This document shows positions 1 to 9,290 of a DNA stretch of 64,000 nucleotides, piece by piece. This stretch comes from Antedon mediterranea (lineage: Eukaryota; Echinodermata; Crinoidea; Comatulida; Antedonidae). The translations under genes and the position numbers were made by a program. The DNA is taken from the NCBI RefSeq assembly GCF_964355755.1, contig NC_092670.1, positions 31,361,795-31,425,794 of the forward strand. Reading direction: 5' to 3'. Each line of letters starts with the position of its first letter. Position 1 is the first letter of the stretch. Below the pieces are notes generated by a model that made no database searches, had not been told where the DNA came from, and worked only from the letters and a program-made list of their open reading frames with translations.

Positions 1-666
1 GTACTTAGCGTGATATCTTTCTGTAATATGCTGTGTTGGGAAATAGTCTCAATGTAAAAGATAAGGGAAAACTACATAGAATCGTACGAAGATCTAGTAA
101 AAGGCTCAATATCCCTGAAATCGATCTCAATATAAGATTTGATGAGTCAGTATTATGCACTTGTAAAACGAATAATGGCAAATACAAACCATCCATTATA
201 TGTCGAGTATAACTTTTTATGGTCAGGGTGCCGTTTACGGAGTATTCTCTAACGAACTACAAGATATAGTAAATTGTTTGTACAAAGTTCAATTAAAACT
301 TTTAATAAGCAGTGCAATATACAGTTATGTATGGACTGATTTTGCGATATTTTACATTTTTTAAATAGAGTATTTTTTTTATGATACTGTATTTTAATAT
401 GGTACATATATTTACTTCAATAATTTTCAATAATCTGCAATACGCCTAGTCTTTCCTCAACACAATACACGAAGTTTTAGTTTAAGTTACGTGTTCTCTT
501 TTATTTTTTTGTTGTAACAAGTTTGGTGTGAATGATGTACAGTATAATCTATATAATGTTTTACTTGTTATGTATGTAGTGTATTAAACGACACATTTCC
601 AATTGTATGTATTGTGTATGTAATTGGACAATAAACGTTTTTTTGAATTTTGAATTTTGATTTTGA
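1..666 (+). mobile_element. 3' end of a decayed non-LTR (LINE) retrotransposon
   Basis: Reading + frames with one frameshift near position 55 gives a CW...VSM segment followed by KDKGKLHRIVRRSSKRLN (residues from about 56-112). This matches the usual C-terminal thumb of LINE reverse transcriptases (CW-x-N/I-S-x-x-D-x-x-x-L-x-R-I-V-R-x-S-S). It is followed by a non-coding tail with AATAAA at 630-635 and a short TTGAATTT iteration at 641-666, as expected for a LINE 3' end. The body lies to the left of the window. The frameshift and stops make it a non-functional copy. The clade cannot be fixed from so little. Confidence 0.6.
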
Positions 667-978
667 AAAATTATTGATGTGACATAACATCTACTGTAGG
701 TTTTTTGACGCAATGATATTAATTATTAATAACGCAATAACTATTTGTAAATGACGCACCCATGACGCACCTCTCCCAGGGGTCGTGAGCCTAGCTAGTG
801 GGTAATACAATTGAAAAGTGCATAACCATGATCACCAATCAATTTCAAACGTCATCATAAATCATACTTTATACTACATAAAGTAGTACAGTGTGCGTCA
901 AATTGAAATAAATATATTGAAATAGTTATTTATTAGCTAGTTTGCAGCTAAACATATTTTATAATAACTAAATAAGGC
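667..978. other. intergenic, no gene seen
   Basis: AT-rich unique-looking sequence between the LINE tail and the next element. No ORF of note; a short GACGCACC repetition near 750-775 is the only structure seen. Confidence 0.5.
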
Positions 979-986
979 CTATTTAT
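979..986. repeat. 8-bp target site duplication, left copy
   Basis: CTATTTAT directly precedes the 2-kb inverted-repeat element and recurs at 2996-3003 directly after it. Confidence 0.75.
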
Positions 987-1500
987 GGTTTACGATGAAA
1001 TCGGTCGCGTCTGAAATCGGTCGCGTTTGAAATCGGTCGCGATAAAATCAACTGCCGGTATTTTGTATGGCGCGCCGCTAGAGCTATAATCCTTTTGATG
1101 ATATCGGTCGCGTTTGAAATCGGTCGCGTTTGAAATCGGTCGCGCTATTTTGTATGGATCGAGCGGGATGCATGCTAGAACGGGATATACATTTTTCGTT
1201 TATATATATTTAATTGATATTTTTTAGGAACTAGATTATTTATGTGGATATTTTTTACTTGGTTAATAAATATTTATTATCAATCATTAAATTAATTTTT
1301 TTTTTGTATTTCACAGGTCTCGGAGAAGGACTGTATCTTTTCAAAATGGCCATTTCTAAACACGTTTAAATATTATATTAGGCATAATGTTATATTTATT
1401 AGGCATATAATAATTTACCTCTATTAATATGTACTGTAATTAATATATTATATAGAGAATATACGTCTGTCGTGTCTTTTATTACGCAAACAATTACGTA
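987..1500. repeat. left long terminal inverted repeat
   Basis: Pairs with 2506-2995. Iterated GAAATCGGTCGCG units lie at about 996-1050 and 1100-1145, followed by an AT-rich stretch conserved between arms, including the block around GGTCTCGGAGAAGGAC. Confidence 0.8.
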
Positions 1501-2505
1501 AAAGAGAACAATTTATTTAAAAACAAGAATTTTTACAATATAGCCCGTAAAGCCAGCGTATCCATTTTTATACTTATGCATACTGTGACTGATTATATCA
1601 TGTCGTTAACAACATACTATTCGATCACCTTATTTTATTTTCTATTTTCTAAGTGTATAATGATTATTGTTGAGGCAAATCACGTGTATGTTTTTATTTC
1701 TAATGTTTAAAATAGTTTTTAGTAAAATGATCATTATATGCGGATGGTTAACAGGCGAGTTACTGAAATAAACCCCCGAATAAGCCATATTGGAGATGCG
1801 CCTTCTATGATCGTGCAGCTGTTTCCTCTAACAATACGTTATTTTGCTGACGGGGATTCCCCTTTTTAAAAAACACGCACTAGTAGTGTGTCAAATCATG
1901 GAGAAAACACGTACGATCGTTGTCCATGGCGAGGTAAAGATGACGTCTATTACTAATAACCATACATTTGAAAGGTCTATAGGCCTCCTGCACGTGTTTT
2001 TGTGAAACGATCCAATAAGCTATAGATGCTCGACGCGATTATGAGATCATGTTCATTCATTAAGTTTATTTAGCCTTTAAAATCGAAATACATTTAAAAC
2101 ATAGGTAACCAAATCAAGACACGTGGAAATGTAAGGAGGCAAGGATAAGCAAAAGCAATTAAATCGCTGTAGCTCACAGGCTTGCTTATCCATAATAATT
2201 CCGAATAAAGCACTTTTTCTATAATTTGACAGTATGATTTATACGTATATACGTCGGCGATACTATAGATTTTAATTTGAATATTTTTTATTTTTTTCTT
2301 CATTTATAATAATCATTTAATGTAAATAATTAAGTAAGTGCAACTCAGTGTCTCGCATTCATACGCCGTTCGTAAATCTAAACGTTTAAATATCAGTGCA
2401 GATTACCTCTTTGAGAATTGTGTCCACCTTTATTATCCATACATTATTATTCTCACATCTATCATCGGCATATTATCTATATATTTTATTAATATCCTAA
2501 AACCA

Positions 2506-2995
2506 TACGTAATTGTTTGCATAATAAAAGACACGACAAACGTATATTCTCTATATAATATATTAATTACAGTACATATAAATAGAGGTAAATTATTATA
2601 TGCATAATATAACATTATGCCTAATATAATATTTAAACGTGTTTAGAAATGGCCATTTTGAAAAGACACCGTCCTTCTCCGAGACCTGTGAAATACAAAA
2701 AAAAAATTAATTAATGATTAATAATAAATATTTATTAACCAAGTAACAAATATCCACATAAATAATCTAGTTCCTTAAAAATATCAATTAAATCTATATA
2801 AACGAAAAATGTATATCCCGCTCTAGCATGCATCCCGCTCGATCCATACAAAATAGCGCGACCGATTTCAAACGCGACCGATATAATCAAAAGTATAGCT
2901 CTAGCGGCGCGCCATACAAAATACCGGAAGTTGATTTTATCGCGACCGATTTCAAACGCGACCGATTTCAAGCGCGACCGATTTCATCTGACACC
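2506..2995. repeat. right long terminal inverted repeat
   Basis: Reverse-complement partner of 987-1500. CGCGACCGATTTCA units are clustered at about 2855-2885 and 2940-2986. Confidence 0.8.
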
Positions 2996-3003
2996 CTATT
3001 TAT

Positions 3004-3224
3004 TACTACTACTAACTAGGCCTACGCCTTGCCTACATCTACCTACTCCTAGCTAGGCTAGATAGCCTAGACTACTTACTAGGCCTAGGCCTAGGCTAGG
3101 CCTACTTTTCCTACTAGTAGGCCTAGGGCCTAGCCCTAACGCCCTAACTAGCTAGGCCAAAAAGGGCCTACCATACCAGGCCCTACTAGCCTATGCATAC
3201 TACTACTACTCTAGCTAGTAGATA
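3004..3224. repeat. AGGCCTA/CTAGGC low-complexity tract
   Basis: Dense overlapping runs of TAGGCCTA, CTAGGC and TACTAC. Many are self-complementary, so the tract could fold. Similar short tracts recur at about 5975-5997 and 60410-60600. Confidence 0.7.
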
Positions 3225-3233
3225 GGCCTAGGC
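3225..3233. repeat. 9-bp target site duplication (left; right copy 4099-4107)
   Basis: GGCCTAGGC on both sides of the 865-bp element. The target lies inside AGGCCTA-rich sequence, so chance matching is somewhat more likely here than elsewhere. Confidence 0.65.
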
Positions 3234-4098
3234 GGCGCTAGTTCCGTTTCGCACCTGTCATTTATTTCGACTCAACATTTGTTAAGAAACTTTATCGTGA
3301 GTACCAGACCTTAGAATTAGACCTCAAAAATACTTTTACGAAGGAGATCACACAAAAAGTGACAAATAAATCCTTTAAATTGATGAATTTACAGACGTGT
3401 TTCTCGCACATCAGTTCGTCAATTTCGCATACGCCATGTTCAATGTTGTTGTTTCTATGGAGCGCCAAAAGAGCAATCATAATAGAGGGCTAAAAACTTA
3501 ATATAATGCATATATTTAATGCATTTATTGGTGAAAATTATGTTCAATTTTAATATATTTTGTCAATGTCAATGCAACAAAACCCTAGGCCTAAATCAGC
3601 ATCACTACCTAGCCTAGGCCTAAGACCAAGAGGAATATTATTTAGATCATTGAGATGTAAAAACTACAGTACATGTAATAATATGACGATGAATTTGTCG
3701 ATTTTCATTCTTAAAAGTTAACGAAAACTGCAAAAACCATGTACAGTATCAACAGTAACATGTGTTGCATTGACATTGACAAAATATATTAAAATTGAAC
3801 GTAATTTTCACCAATAAATGCATTAAATATACGCATTATATTGAGTTTTTAGCCCTCTATTATGATTGCCCTTTTGGCGCTCCATAGAAACAACAACATT
3901 GAACATGGCGTATGGAACCGATGTGCGAGAAATACCTCTGTAAATTCATCAATTTAAAACATTTATTTGTTACTTTTTGTGCGATCTCCTTCGTAAAAGT
4001 ATTCTTGAGGCCTAATTCTAAGGTTTGGTACTCACGATAAAGTTTCTTAACAAATTTTGAGTCGAAATAAATGACAGGTGCGAAACGGAACTAGCGCC
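3234..4098. mobile_element. Mutator-like (MULE) non-autonomous element, 865 bp, long TIRs
   Basis: Termini begin GGCGCTAGTTCCGTTTCGCA on both strands, and the arms 3234-3577 and 3765-4098 are near-continuous inverted copies (about 340 bp). Flanking 9-bp direct repeats GGCCTAGGC occur at 3225-3233 and 4099-4107. Long TIRs plus a 9-bp TSD are the Mutator signature. The central spacer of about 190 bp encodes nothing. A diverged relative lies at about 20881-21718. Confidence 0.8.
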
Positions 4099-4350
4099 GG
4101 CCTAGGCTAGGTAGGAGACTGTTTAATAATAATAAGGACTTCTAAGGAATTCTCACTGAATTGAATTTCTGAGTGATTTATCACTGAAAACACTTGAACA
4201 ACCTTGCACGACGACGAAACTGTGTACAACAAACGCACACCTCCTCCGTCCGCCACCAATGATCTTTTTTTAGCCTACGTGACCACTCGACTCGGTAGTG
4301 GGCGTATCACTACACACGTGAGAAAACATGACCTACATAATATCCAGGGT

Positions 4351-4421
4351 CGAGTATTCAGTAGCAAAGATCGTATAGCGCCACTTCGTGGCGCTATAGT
4401 ATCTTTGTTCAGTAGTACTCG
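4351..4421. repeat. 71-bp near-perfect palindrome (hairpin)
   Basis: Arms of about 34 nt around a TTC loop: the left arm runs from CGAGTATTCAGTAGC to GCGCCAC, and the right arm is its imperfect reverse complement ending TAGTACTCG. It would extrude as a cruciform or fold in RNA. It may be a very short foldback MITE. Confidence 0.7.
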
Positions 4422-4842
4422 AGTCGAGTCCTCCCTCTACCGTGTGATGATGGGTGTGTCACCAATATGAATACTGTCGTTCACTCACGTCGTCACAAAA
4501 AACAGGCTTAATTTGTATAACCAACGGTTAACCGATCCCGATGTGTATTTTTAAATTATTTTACGTTGGTTGTTTGTTTTACCTTAGTCTATATAATATT
4601 ATTACTTACTTGTTTACTTGTTTCCGGCACTCAGCAATGCTGGGTCCGGAGTCGAGGCTAGCCTAGGCTATGCCTATAAGCCCCTCTTGATAATTACATC
4701 AACTCTTGAATATGGCGCAAATTTAAGAGGGTGGTTGGACCATGCCCGTTCAAGACCGGACTTAAATTGATTGGTTGATCTTGAAGCTACTACATCCTCC
4801 GATAACGAATTCCATAATATAATAGCTTTTCGACCAAATGAT
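4422..4842. other. intergenic, no gene seen
   Basis: Ordinary AT-rich sequence. The only repeats seen are short CTAGGC fragments near 4660. Confidence 0.4.
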
Positions 4843-5536
4843 GGGTATTAATTGCTAAACCCCGCAAACCTCCAAAAAAACATAGCAAACCCCACCAAAC
4901 CAACATAGTGATTGAATCATGTAGTGTACGACCCACTCGGTATATCAATGTAAAAAAAAAAATTAAATTTCTACTGTTCAACTTATTTTTGGGGTAAAAC
5001 ATCATTTTTGACAACCTCCAAAAAACCATAGCAAACCCCACCGAACCAACATAAAAGTGATTGAATCATGTAGTGTACGACCCACTGGGTATATAAAATA
5101 TTAAATTTCTACATTTCACTACTTATTTTGGGGATAAAATCATGCATTCTTTGGTTAAAAATTAGCAATCATTTTTGACCAAAAAATGGTGTTTTTACCC
5201 CCAAAATAAGTGGTTAACAGTAGAAATTTTATATTTTTTTAAATGGATATAGTACACTACATGATTCAATCACTTTTATGTTGGTTCGGTGGGGTTTGCT
5301 AAATTTTTTTTGCAGGTTTGCTGGGTTTAACAATCATTTTTGACCAAAAAATGATGTTTTACCCCAAAAATAAGTAGTTAACAGTAAAAATGTAGTATTT
5401 TTTTTTACATGGATATACCCAGTGGAGTGGGTTGTACACTATGATTCAATCACTTTTATGTTGGTTCGGTGGGGTTTGCTATGTTTTTTTGGAGGTTTGC
5501 GGGTGTTTGAGGGGTTTGCGGTGTTTAGCAATACCC
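4843..5536. mobile_element. foldback element with iterated TTTGC/GGTTCGGTGGGG units
   Basis: The left end reads GGGTATTAATTGCTAAACCC and the right end, on the opposite strand, GGGTATTGCTAAACACCGC. Each half contains repeated modules in opposite orientation: GCAAACCCCACC-GAACCAACATA, a TGATTGAATCATGTAGTGTA block, and a CCCCAAAATAAGT block with CATTTTTGACC. At least two modules sit in each arm, so the whole folds on itself. No clear TSD and no coding capacity. Confidence 0.65.
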
Positions 5537-6087
5537 TATAATATTTCCAACAACTTTTCTTTTTGTCAACAACAAAAATGAACTTGCATGATGATAACAA
5601 GAAACAAGACAGTGTGTGTAAAAGTAATAGCTGAGACAATATTTTGTTGTCTCATCAGTGGTTGTATGTACTTTAAAGAAATGTAGAGGGCGTAGTTTGT
5701 TTTTCCTGGCTGCTGCTCTATGCTCGCCTAGCCTGTGATCTCTCTGGTGGTTTGGTTGTTTTCATTCATCCGCGAGAAGAAAAAAAAGGATACAATGTGA
5801 GTTTTTCTTTTATATTTATACTTATTTGTTATCCATTGATTTCCGTATTCTGTATATAGGCCTTGGGATACTATTATTATGGAAAATCCAAGTTTTTGCT
5901 TTATTATGGGCCTACTAGAGAGCATAAAGATATTAGAATATAAGAAATACCCTCCTTCTTATACTACTAGCTTCTAGCCTAGGCCTAGGCTAGGCCCAGC
6001 CAGGTCTTGTATGGTAATCAATTTAATGATAAAAAGAGAAAAACAATGCTCTAAAACAGTTAGGCCTATCGTGTACTGTACATCCTT
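5537..6087. other. intergenic, no gene seen
   Basis: No supported gene. A short AGGCCTAGG palindromic run lies at about 5975-5997. Confidence 0.4.
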
Positions 6088-6207
6088 AGGAGCTTTCGAA
6101 TTTGTTGCGGACTTCTTTAATTGTGCGAGGAGCTTTCGAATTTGTTGCGGACTTCTTTAATTGTGGGAGGAGCTTTCGAATTTGTTGCGGACTTCTTTAA
6201 TTGTGCT
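6088..6207. repeat. 40-bp tandem repeat, 3 copies
   Basis: Three nearly identical 40-bp units starting at 6088, 6128 and 6168 (AGGAGCTTTCGAATTTGTTG...). They are followed to about 6375 by decayed 18-20-bp units of the CTTCTTTAATTGTG type. The period is not a multiple of three, so the open frames here are repeat artefacts, not a gene. Confidence 0.85.
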
Positions 6208-6554
6208 TAGCTCTTCTTTAATTGCGAGTTTCTTTTTTATTTGTGCATTTCGTTTTATATTTTCATGCTTTCTTTTGTTTATATGCGATTTCTTTTTTAA
6301 TTGTGCGATTTCTTCTTTAAAATTGTGTGATTCCTTCTTTAATTGTGTAATTCCTTCTTTAATTGTGTGATTCTGTGTTTTAGTGTGCGTGACATTTGTG
6401 GGCCACCATAAAATTGAATGTATTTTATCCACTTTTATGCTTTTGTAATATCCAATGTTAATATTAGAATTTACAGAAAATACGATACCCTCCCCCAACA
6501 ACAGTAGCACAGTATTAAAGTAGTAGTAATATTGCATAGGCTATATTGAAATAC

Positions 6555-6955
6555 TGAGAATTTATTAATTAATAATCACTAATTTATATAGTGCCAGTTC
6601 AAAAATGTATCAAATGCATAACAATTCTTAAAAAGGATTTAAATAGATTTGGTGAATTACGAACACAAAATGGTAACAAGTTCCAAATAAAAGGGGCTAG
6701 AAAATAAAGGCTTGTTGACCATATGTTTTGGTTTTGTGCTGAAGATGGAACTGTCAAATAATGTTTAGAGGATGAATGAAGCTGACGTAGAGGGGCAAAG
6801 AGATTACATAGATATTTTTGAATTGTGAAAATTAAAAAGTCAGCATAATTTGAAATCTTTTTAAACCATGGCATTATAGTAGGAAATCTTCTGTTTAGTA
6901 CTTTGCAGTACTTTAATATACAGTATATTGTTATGACTGTTGCTTCGTTCATGTT
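6555..6955 (-). pseudogene. LINE reverse-transcriptase C-terminal fragment
   Basis: The minus-strand frame from 6952 to 6599 encodes LFAPLRQLHSSSKHYLTVPS..., then FLAPFIWNLLPFCVR and NLFKSFLRI. This follows the C-terminal pattern of CR1/L2-type LINE proteins (R-x-LRSS-x-x-L-x-VP, then G-x-R-x-F-x-x-AP-x-LWN-x-LP-x-x-IR, then L-x-x-FK-x-x-LK). No RT catalytic core is present. The expected upstream sequence is missing, so this is a 5'-truncated dead copy. It lies on the opposite strand to the LINE tail at 1-666. Confidence 0.65.
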
Positions 6956-8044
6956 ATATCACAGTAGTAGAGAATTGCAGCTGAAATGTAAAAACTAATA
7001 CATTTAATGCTGATGATACGCAATCAATTCTTCCCATGCATTTAATTTTTATTTATGTTTTTACTGTTTAAATTGCTTTAAGATGTTTGTGTTGCGTCAC
7101 ACTTATGACGTCACATGTTTATTATAGGAAGGTAATCTATCTTGAGAATACGTTGTAGAATATTATTGATAATTAATTTGTTTTCAATGAAATTACTGTT
7201 GTACTGTACAAGTTTCTATGTAAGTAGTTGAGTTAGTAAGTTAGCTGTAAAACCAATGTGTTCTTAATTAATACTATAAGAAGATTAATTTATCAATCTG
7301 AATCATATTATTTAAAACACAATCATTAATGTTAAAACAAGGCAATCTAACAACATGACACTGAGCTGGACTTGCCAAGATAGTAGCACTTGTGACAGTC
7401 CTTGATCTTACAGTATGTCTGCCTGCGACAAATACCAACATTATTAGTAATTGTTTAAGTTTAATTATTTATAAAGGTCTATAAACAAAGATGTTTTTTT
7501 ATAAAACTGACATAATTTTACATAGACGTATAGTTATTATAGTATATTATTATAGTGTATAACCAGCTGTATTCATATTTTGTGTGATTAACCTTGATTT
7601 ACATGTTTTAGATACTTTTGTTATTGTTAATGTGAATTTTGATAAGCAATTGTTTATGAGAATATCACCATATTAAAAATGTCCATACATTAAAATGTTT
7701 AAAAAAATAAAAACTACAGTGTACAGTCTCAAATTTCATCAAAAACTATTTTAGCAAAATTTACATATTTTTAAATATTTTTCAGATTTCTAATCGTGCT
7801 AACCAGACCACTGCCAAAAACTACTATACATGACGGAATTGTAAGTTTGTACGTTATCTTTTCTTTAATTATAGGTAATGCCTTGGCATCAGATGTTTTT
7901 ATTTTGTATTTATTTATTTATATTTATATCCACAAATTTCATGCATCATCCTTTCGCTGCCCTGCCCAATTTTGTTGCCAATGGTTATATTTTTTTTTGT
8001 CTTTGGGGACAGCCAACTTTTATTGCAACGATATTTAAACGACA
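6956..8044. other. 5' flank of GPR155, no coding gene
   Basis: AT-rich. A possible non-coding exon lies at 7786-7840: it has a pyrimidine tract ending in CAG at 7785 and a consensus donor GTAAGT at 7841. It could be a 5'UTR exon or chance. Confidence 0.3.
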
Positions 8045-8222
8045 TTAAGCTTTATCTACACTATCATCAAACATTACGTGACACAAAAAAAAATGTGATG
8101 TGCCCATATATAGACATGATGATGTCATATCACTATCATATTTGGGCATATCACTACCATATTTGGGCACATCGCACTTTGTTTGTCAAACTAGTTGGAT
8201 AGTAGTGTAGACAAAGTGTTAG
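8045..8222. mobile_element. MITE with TTAAGCTYTRTCTACACTA ends
   Basis: The left end TTAAGCTTTATCTACACTAT and right end, opposite strand, ACACTTTGTCTACACTACTA form imperfect TIRs. The interior has repeated CATATTTGGGCA units. A truncated relative is at 23665-23753 in intron 8. Confidence 0.65.
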
Positions 8223-8269
8223 TCTGAATATATGAGTATTGTAGTCAGCTTTAAAATGTAAAAATGGGA

Positions 8270-8418
8270 AGTGTATGTATGGCGCCGCCAGTTTTTATTT
8301 TGACTGGGTGCCTGTAAATCGCCACAAATGTTGGCTTTATTTGTACAGTAATTCTTTTGTGTCAATACTGTTGAGCTGAGCTTGTAAGAGAATTGTACCA
8401 TAATAACAATGTCTACTG
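8270..8418 (+). other. candidate 5' exon of GPR155 with short upstream ORF
   Basis: ATG at 8409 opens ATG TCT ACT G and runs directly into a strong donor, G|GTAAGTG at 8419. Joined to the acceptor at 8881, it would encode an 8-codon upstream peptide whose stop (TAA, 8896-8898) lies just before the GPR155 ATG at 8900. The exon's left limit is a guess. RNA evidence is needed to separate this from the alternative 7786-7840 exon. Confidence 0.3.
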
Positions 8419-8539
8419 GTAAGTGTTTTCAATGTCCTGACCATGTCAGAATAGGGTATTAAATGTTTCAATTTATTTTGTAATTGTTTGTAACAGTATT
8501 ATGGAGTAACTTTGTGTCAGGGTGTTGAGTAATTGGTCA

Positions 8540-8620
8540 GATGTTTTGGTCTAGAGGTTGTACAGTATGAGCACCATGCTAGTGATCTGTACATTGTGTG
8601 TTTGAGTACCACCCAAGAAT
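8540..8620 (+). repeat. tRNA-like SINE head (weak)
   Basis: TGGTCTAGAGG at 8547-8557 fits a pol III A box. GTTTGAGTACC at 8600-8610 is a decayed B box at plausible spacing. The same A-box string occurs on the minus strand at 49873-49883. Confidence 0.35.
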
Positions 8621-8881
8621 TACTTGTGAATTCTTTCAATATCAGTATAGTAGTATAATAAAGTACAAACAATATGTCAGAGTAGGGCAAAACATCTGAC
8701 TAATTTCTCAATTTATTTTAAAACATATTAAACCATATTATCATTTACAGAAATAATACAGTAGTTACCTGATATACAGTAGGTAATGTTTCGTTATATA
8801 AACCAGTGGTAAAACTTGCTAACCAGCTAGACTTGTATCTTTTTTATAAAATGTTATACAGTTATATATTTTTTCCTTCAG

Positions 8882-8899
8882 AGGTAACATTTTGCTAAA
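8882..8899 (+). promoter_or_regulatory. GPR155: GPR155 5'UTR end and start-codon context
   Basis: A pyrimidine-rich acceptor ends in AG at 8880-8881. An in-frame TAA at 8885-8887 precedes ATG 8900, so the reading frame cannot extend upstream within this exon. AAAATG gives an A at -3. Confidence 0.7.
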
Positions 8900-9290
8900 A
8901 TGTTCAACAGAAGTGTTCAACATGCTGACAACCCTTTAGGACAGACATTTAAAAACCTGTATCCTGCCATTGTTCAATGCTTTTCTATTATTCTGTTCGG
9001 CTACGTGTCTGGCCGTGTTAAACTGTTAAACAATACACACGCTAATGGCCTCGGCACTTTTGTCACGTATTTCGCCTTGCCAGCGTTACTACTCAAATCT
9101 ATGGTGGAGCTGGACTTTGCCAAAGTTAACTGGCTTTTCTGGACAGCCATATTTGTATCGAAAATTATAGTGTATTTATTAGTGTTTATATTTACTGTGA
9201 TTCTTGGACGTAAACATGATATTGGTTTGGCTGGAATATATGCGATTGCTAGTACACAGAGTAATGACTTTGCACTCGGCTATCCAATTA
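8900..9290 (+). CDS. GPR155: GPR155 coding exon 1 (residues 1-130)
   Basis: From ATG 8900; ends phase 1 before GTAAGTAC. Encodes TM1 to TM4 of the carrier domain, including LYPAIVQCFSIILFGYVSGR (residues 20-39) and TQSNDFALGYPI. The final base plus the next exon make the isoleucine codon. Confidence 0.95.

Larger units (their letters stand above)
987..2995. mobile_element. 2.0-kb DNA element with 0.5-kb terminal inverted repeats and 16-bp iterated motif
   Basis: The ends at 987-1500 and 2506-2995 are long imperfect inverted copies of one another. The outer termini read GGTTTACGATGAAATCGGTC and, on the other strand, GGTGTCAGATGAAATCGGTC. Each arm carries two clusters of three copies of a 16-bp unit (GAAATCGGTCGCGTTT-like), separated by a GGCGCGCC-containing spacer. 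An 8-bp duplication CTATTTAT flanks the element. The central 1 kb (1501-2505) has only short ORFs and no recognisable transposase, so the copy is non-autonomous. An 8-bp TSD is compatible with hAT, P, Merlin or Zisupton-type elements; the family is not assigned. Confidence 0.8.

Noticed and set aside
6157-6537. 126-codon minus-strand frame rich in lysine/glutamate (coiled-coil-like)
   Set aside because: It is read through a tandem repeat of 40-bp and degraded 18-20-bp units. The unit length is not a multiple of three, and composition explains the openness.
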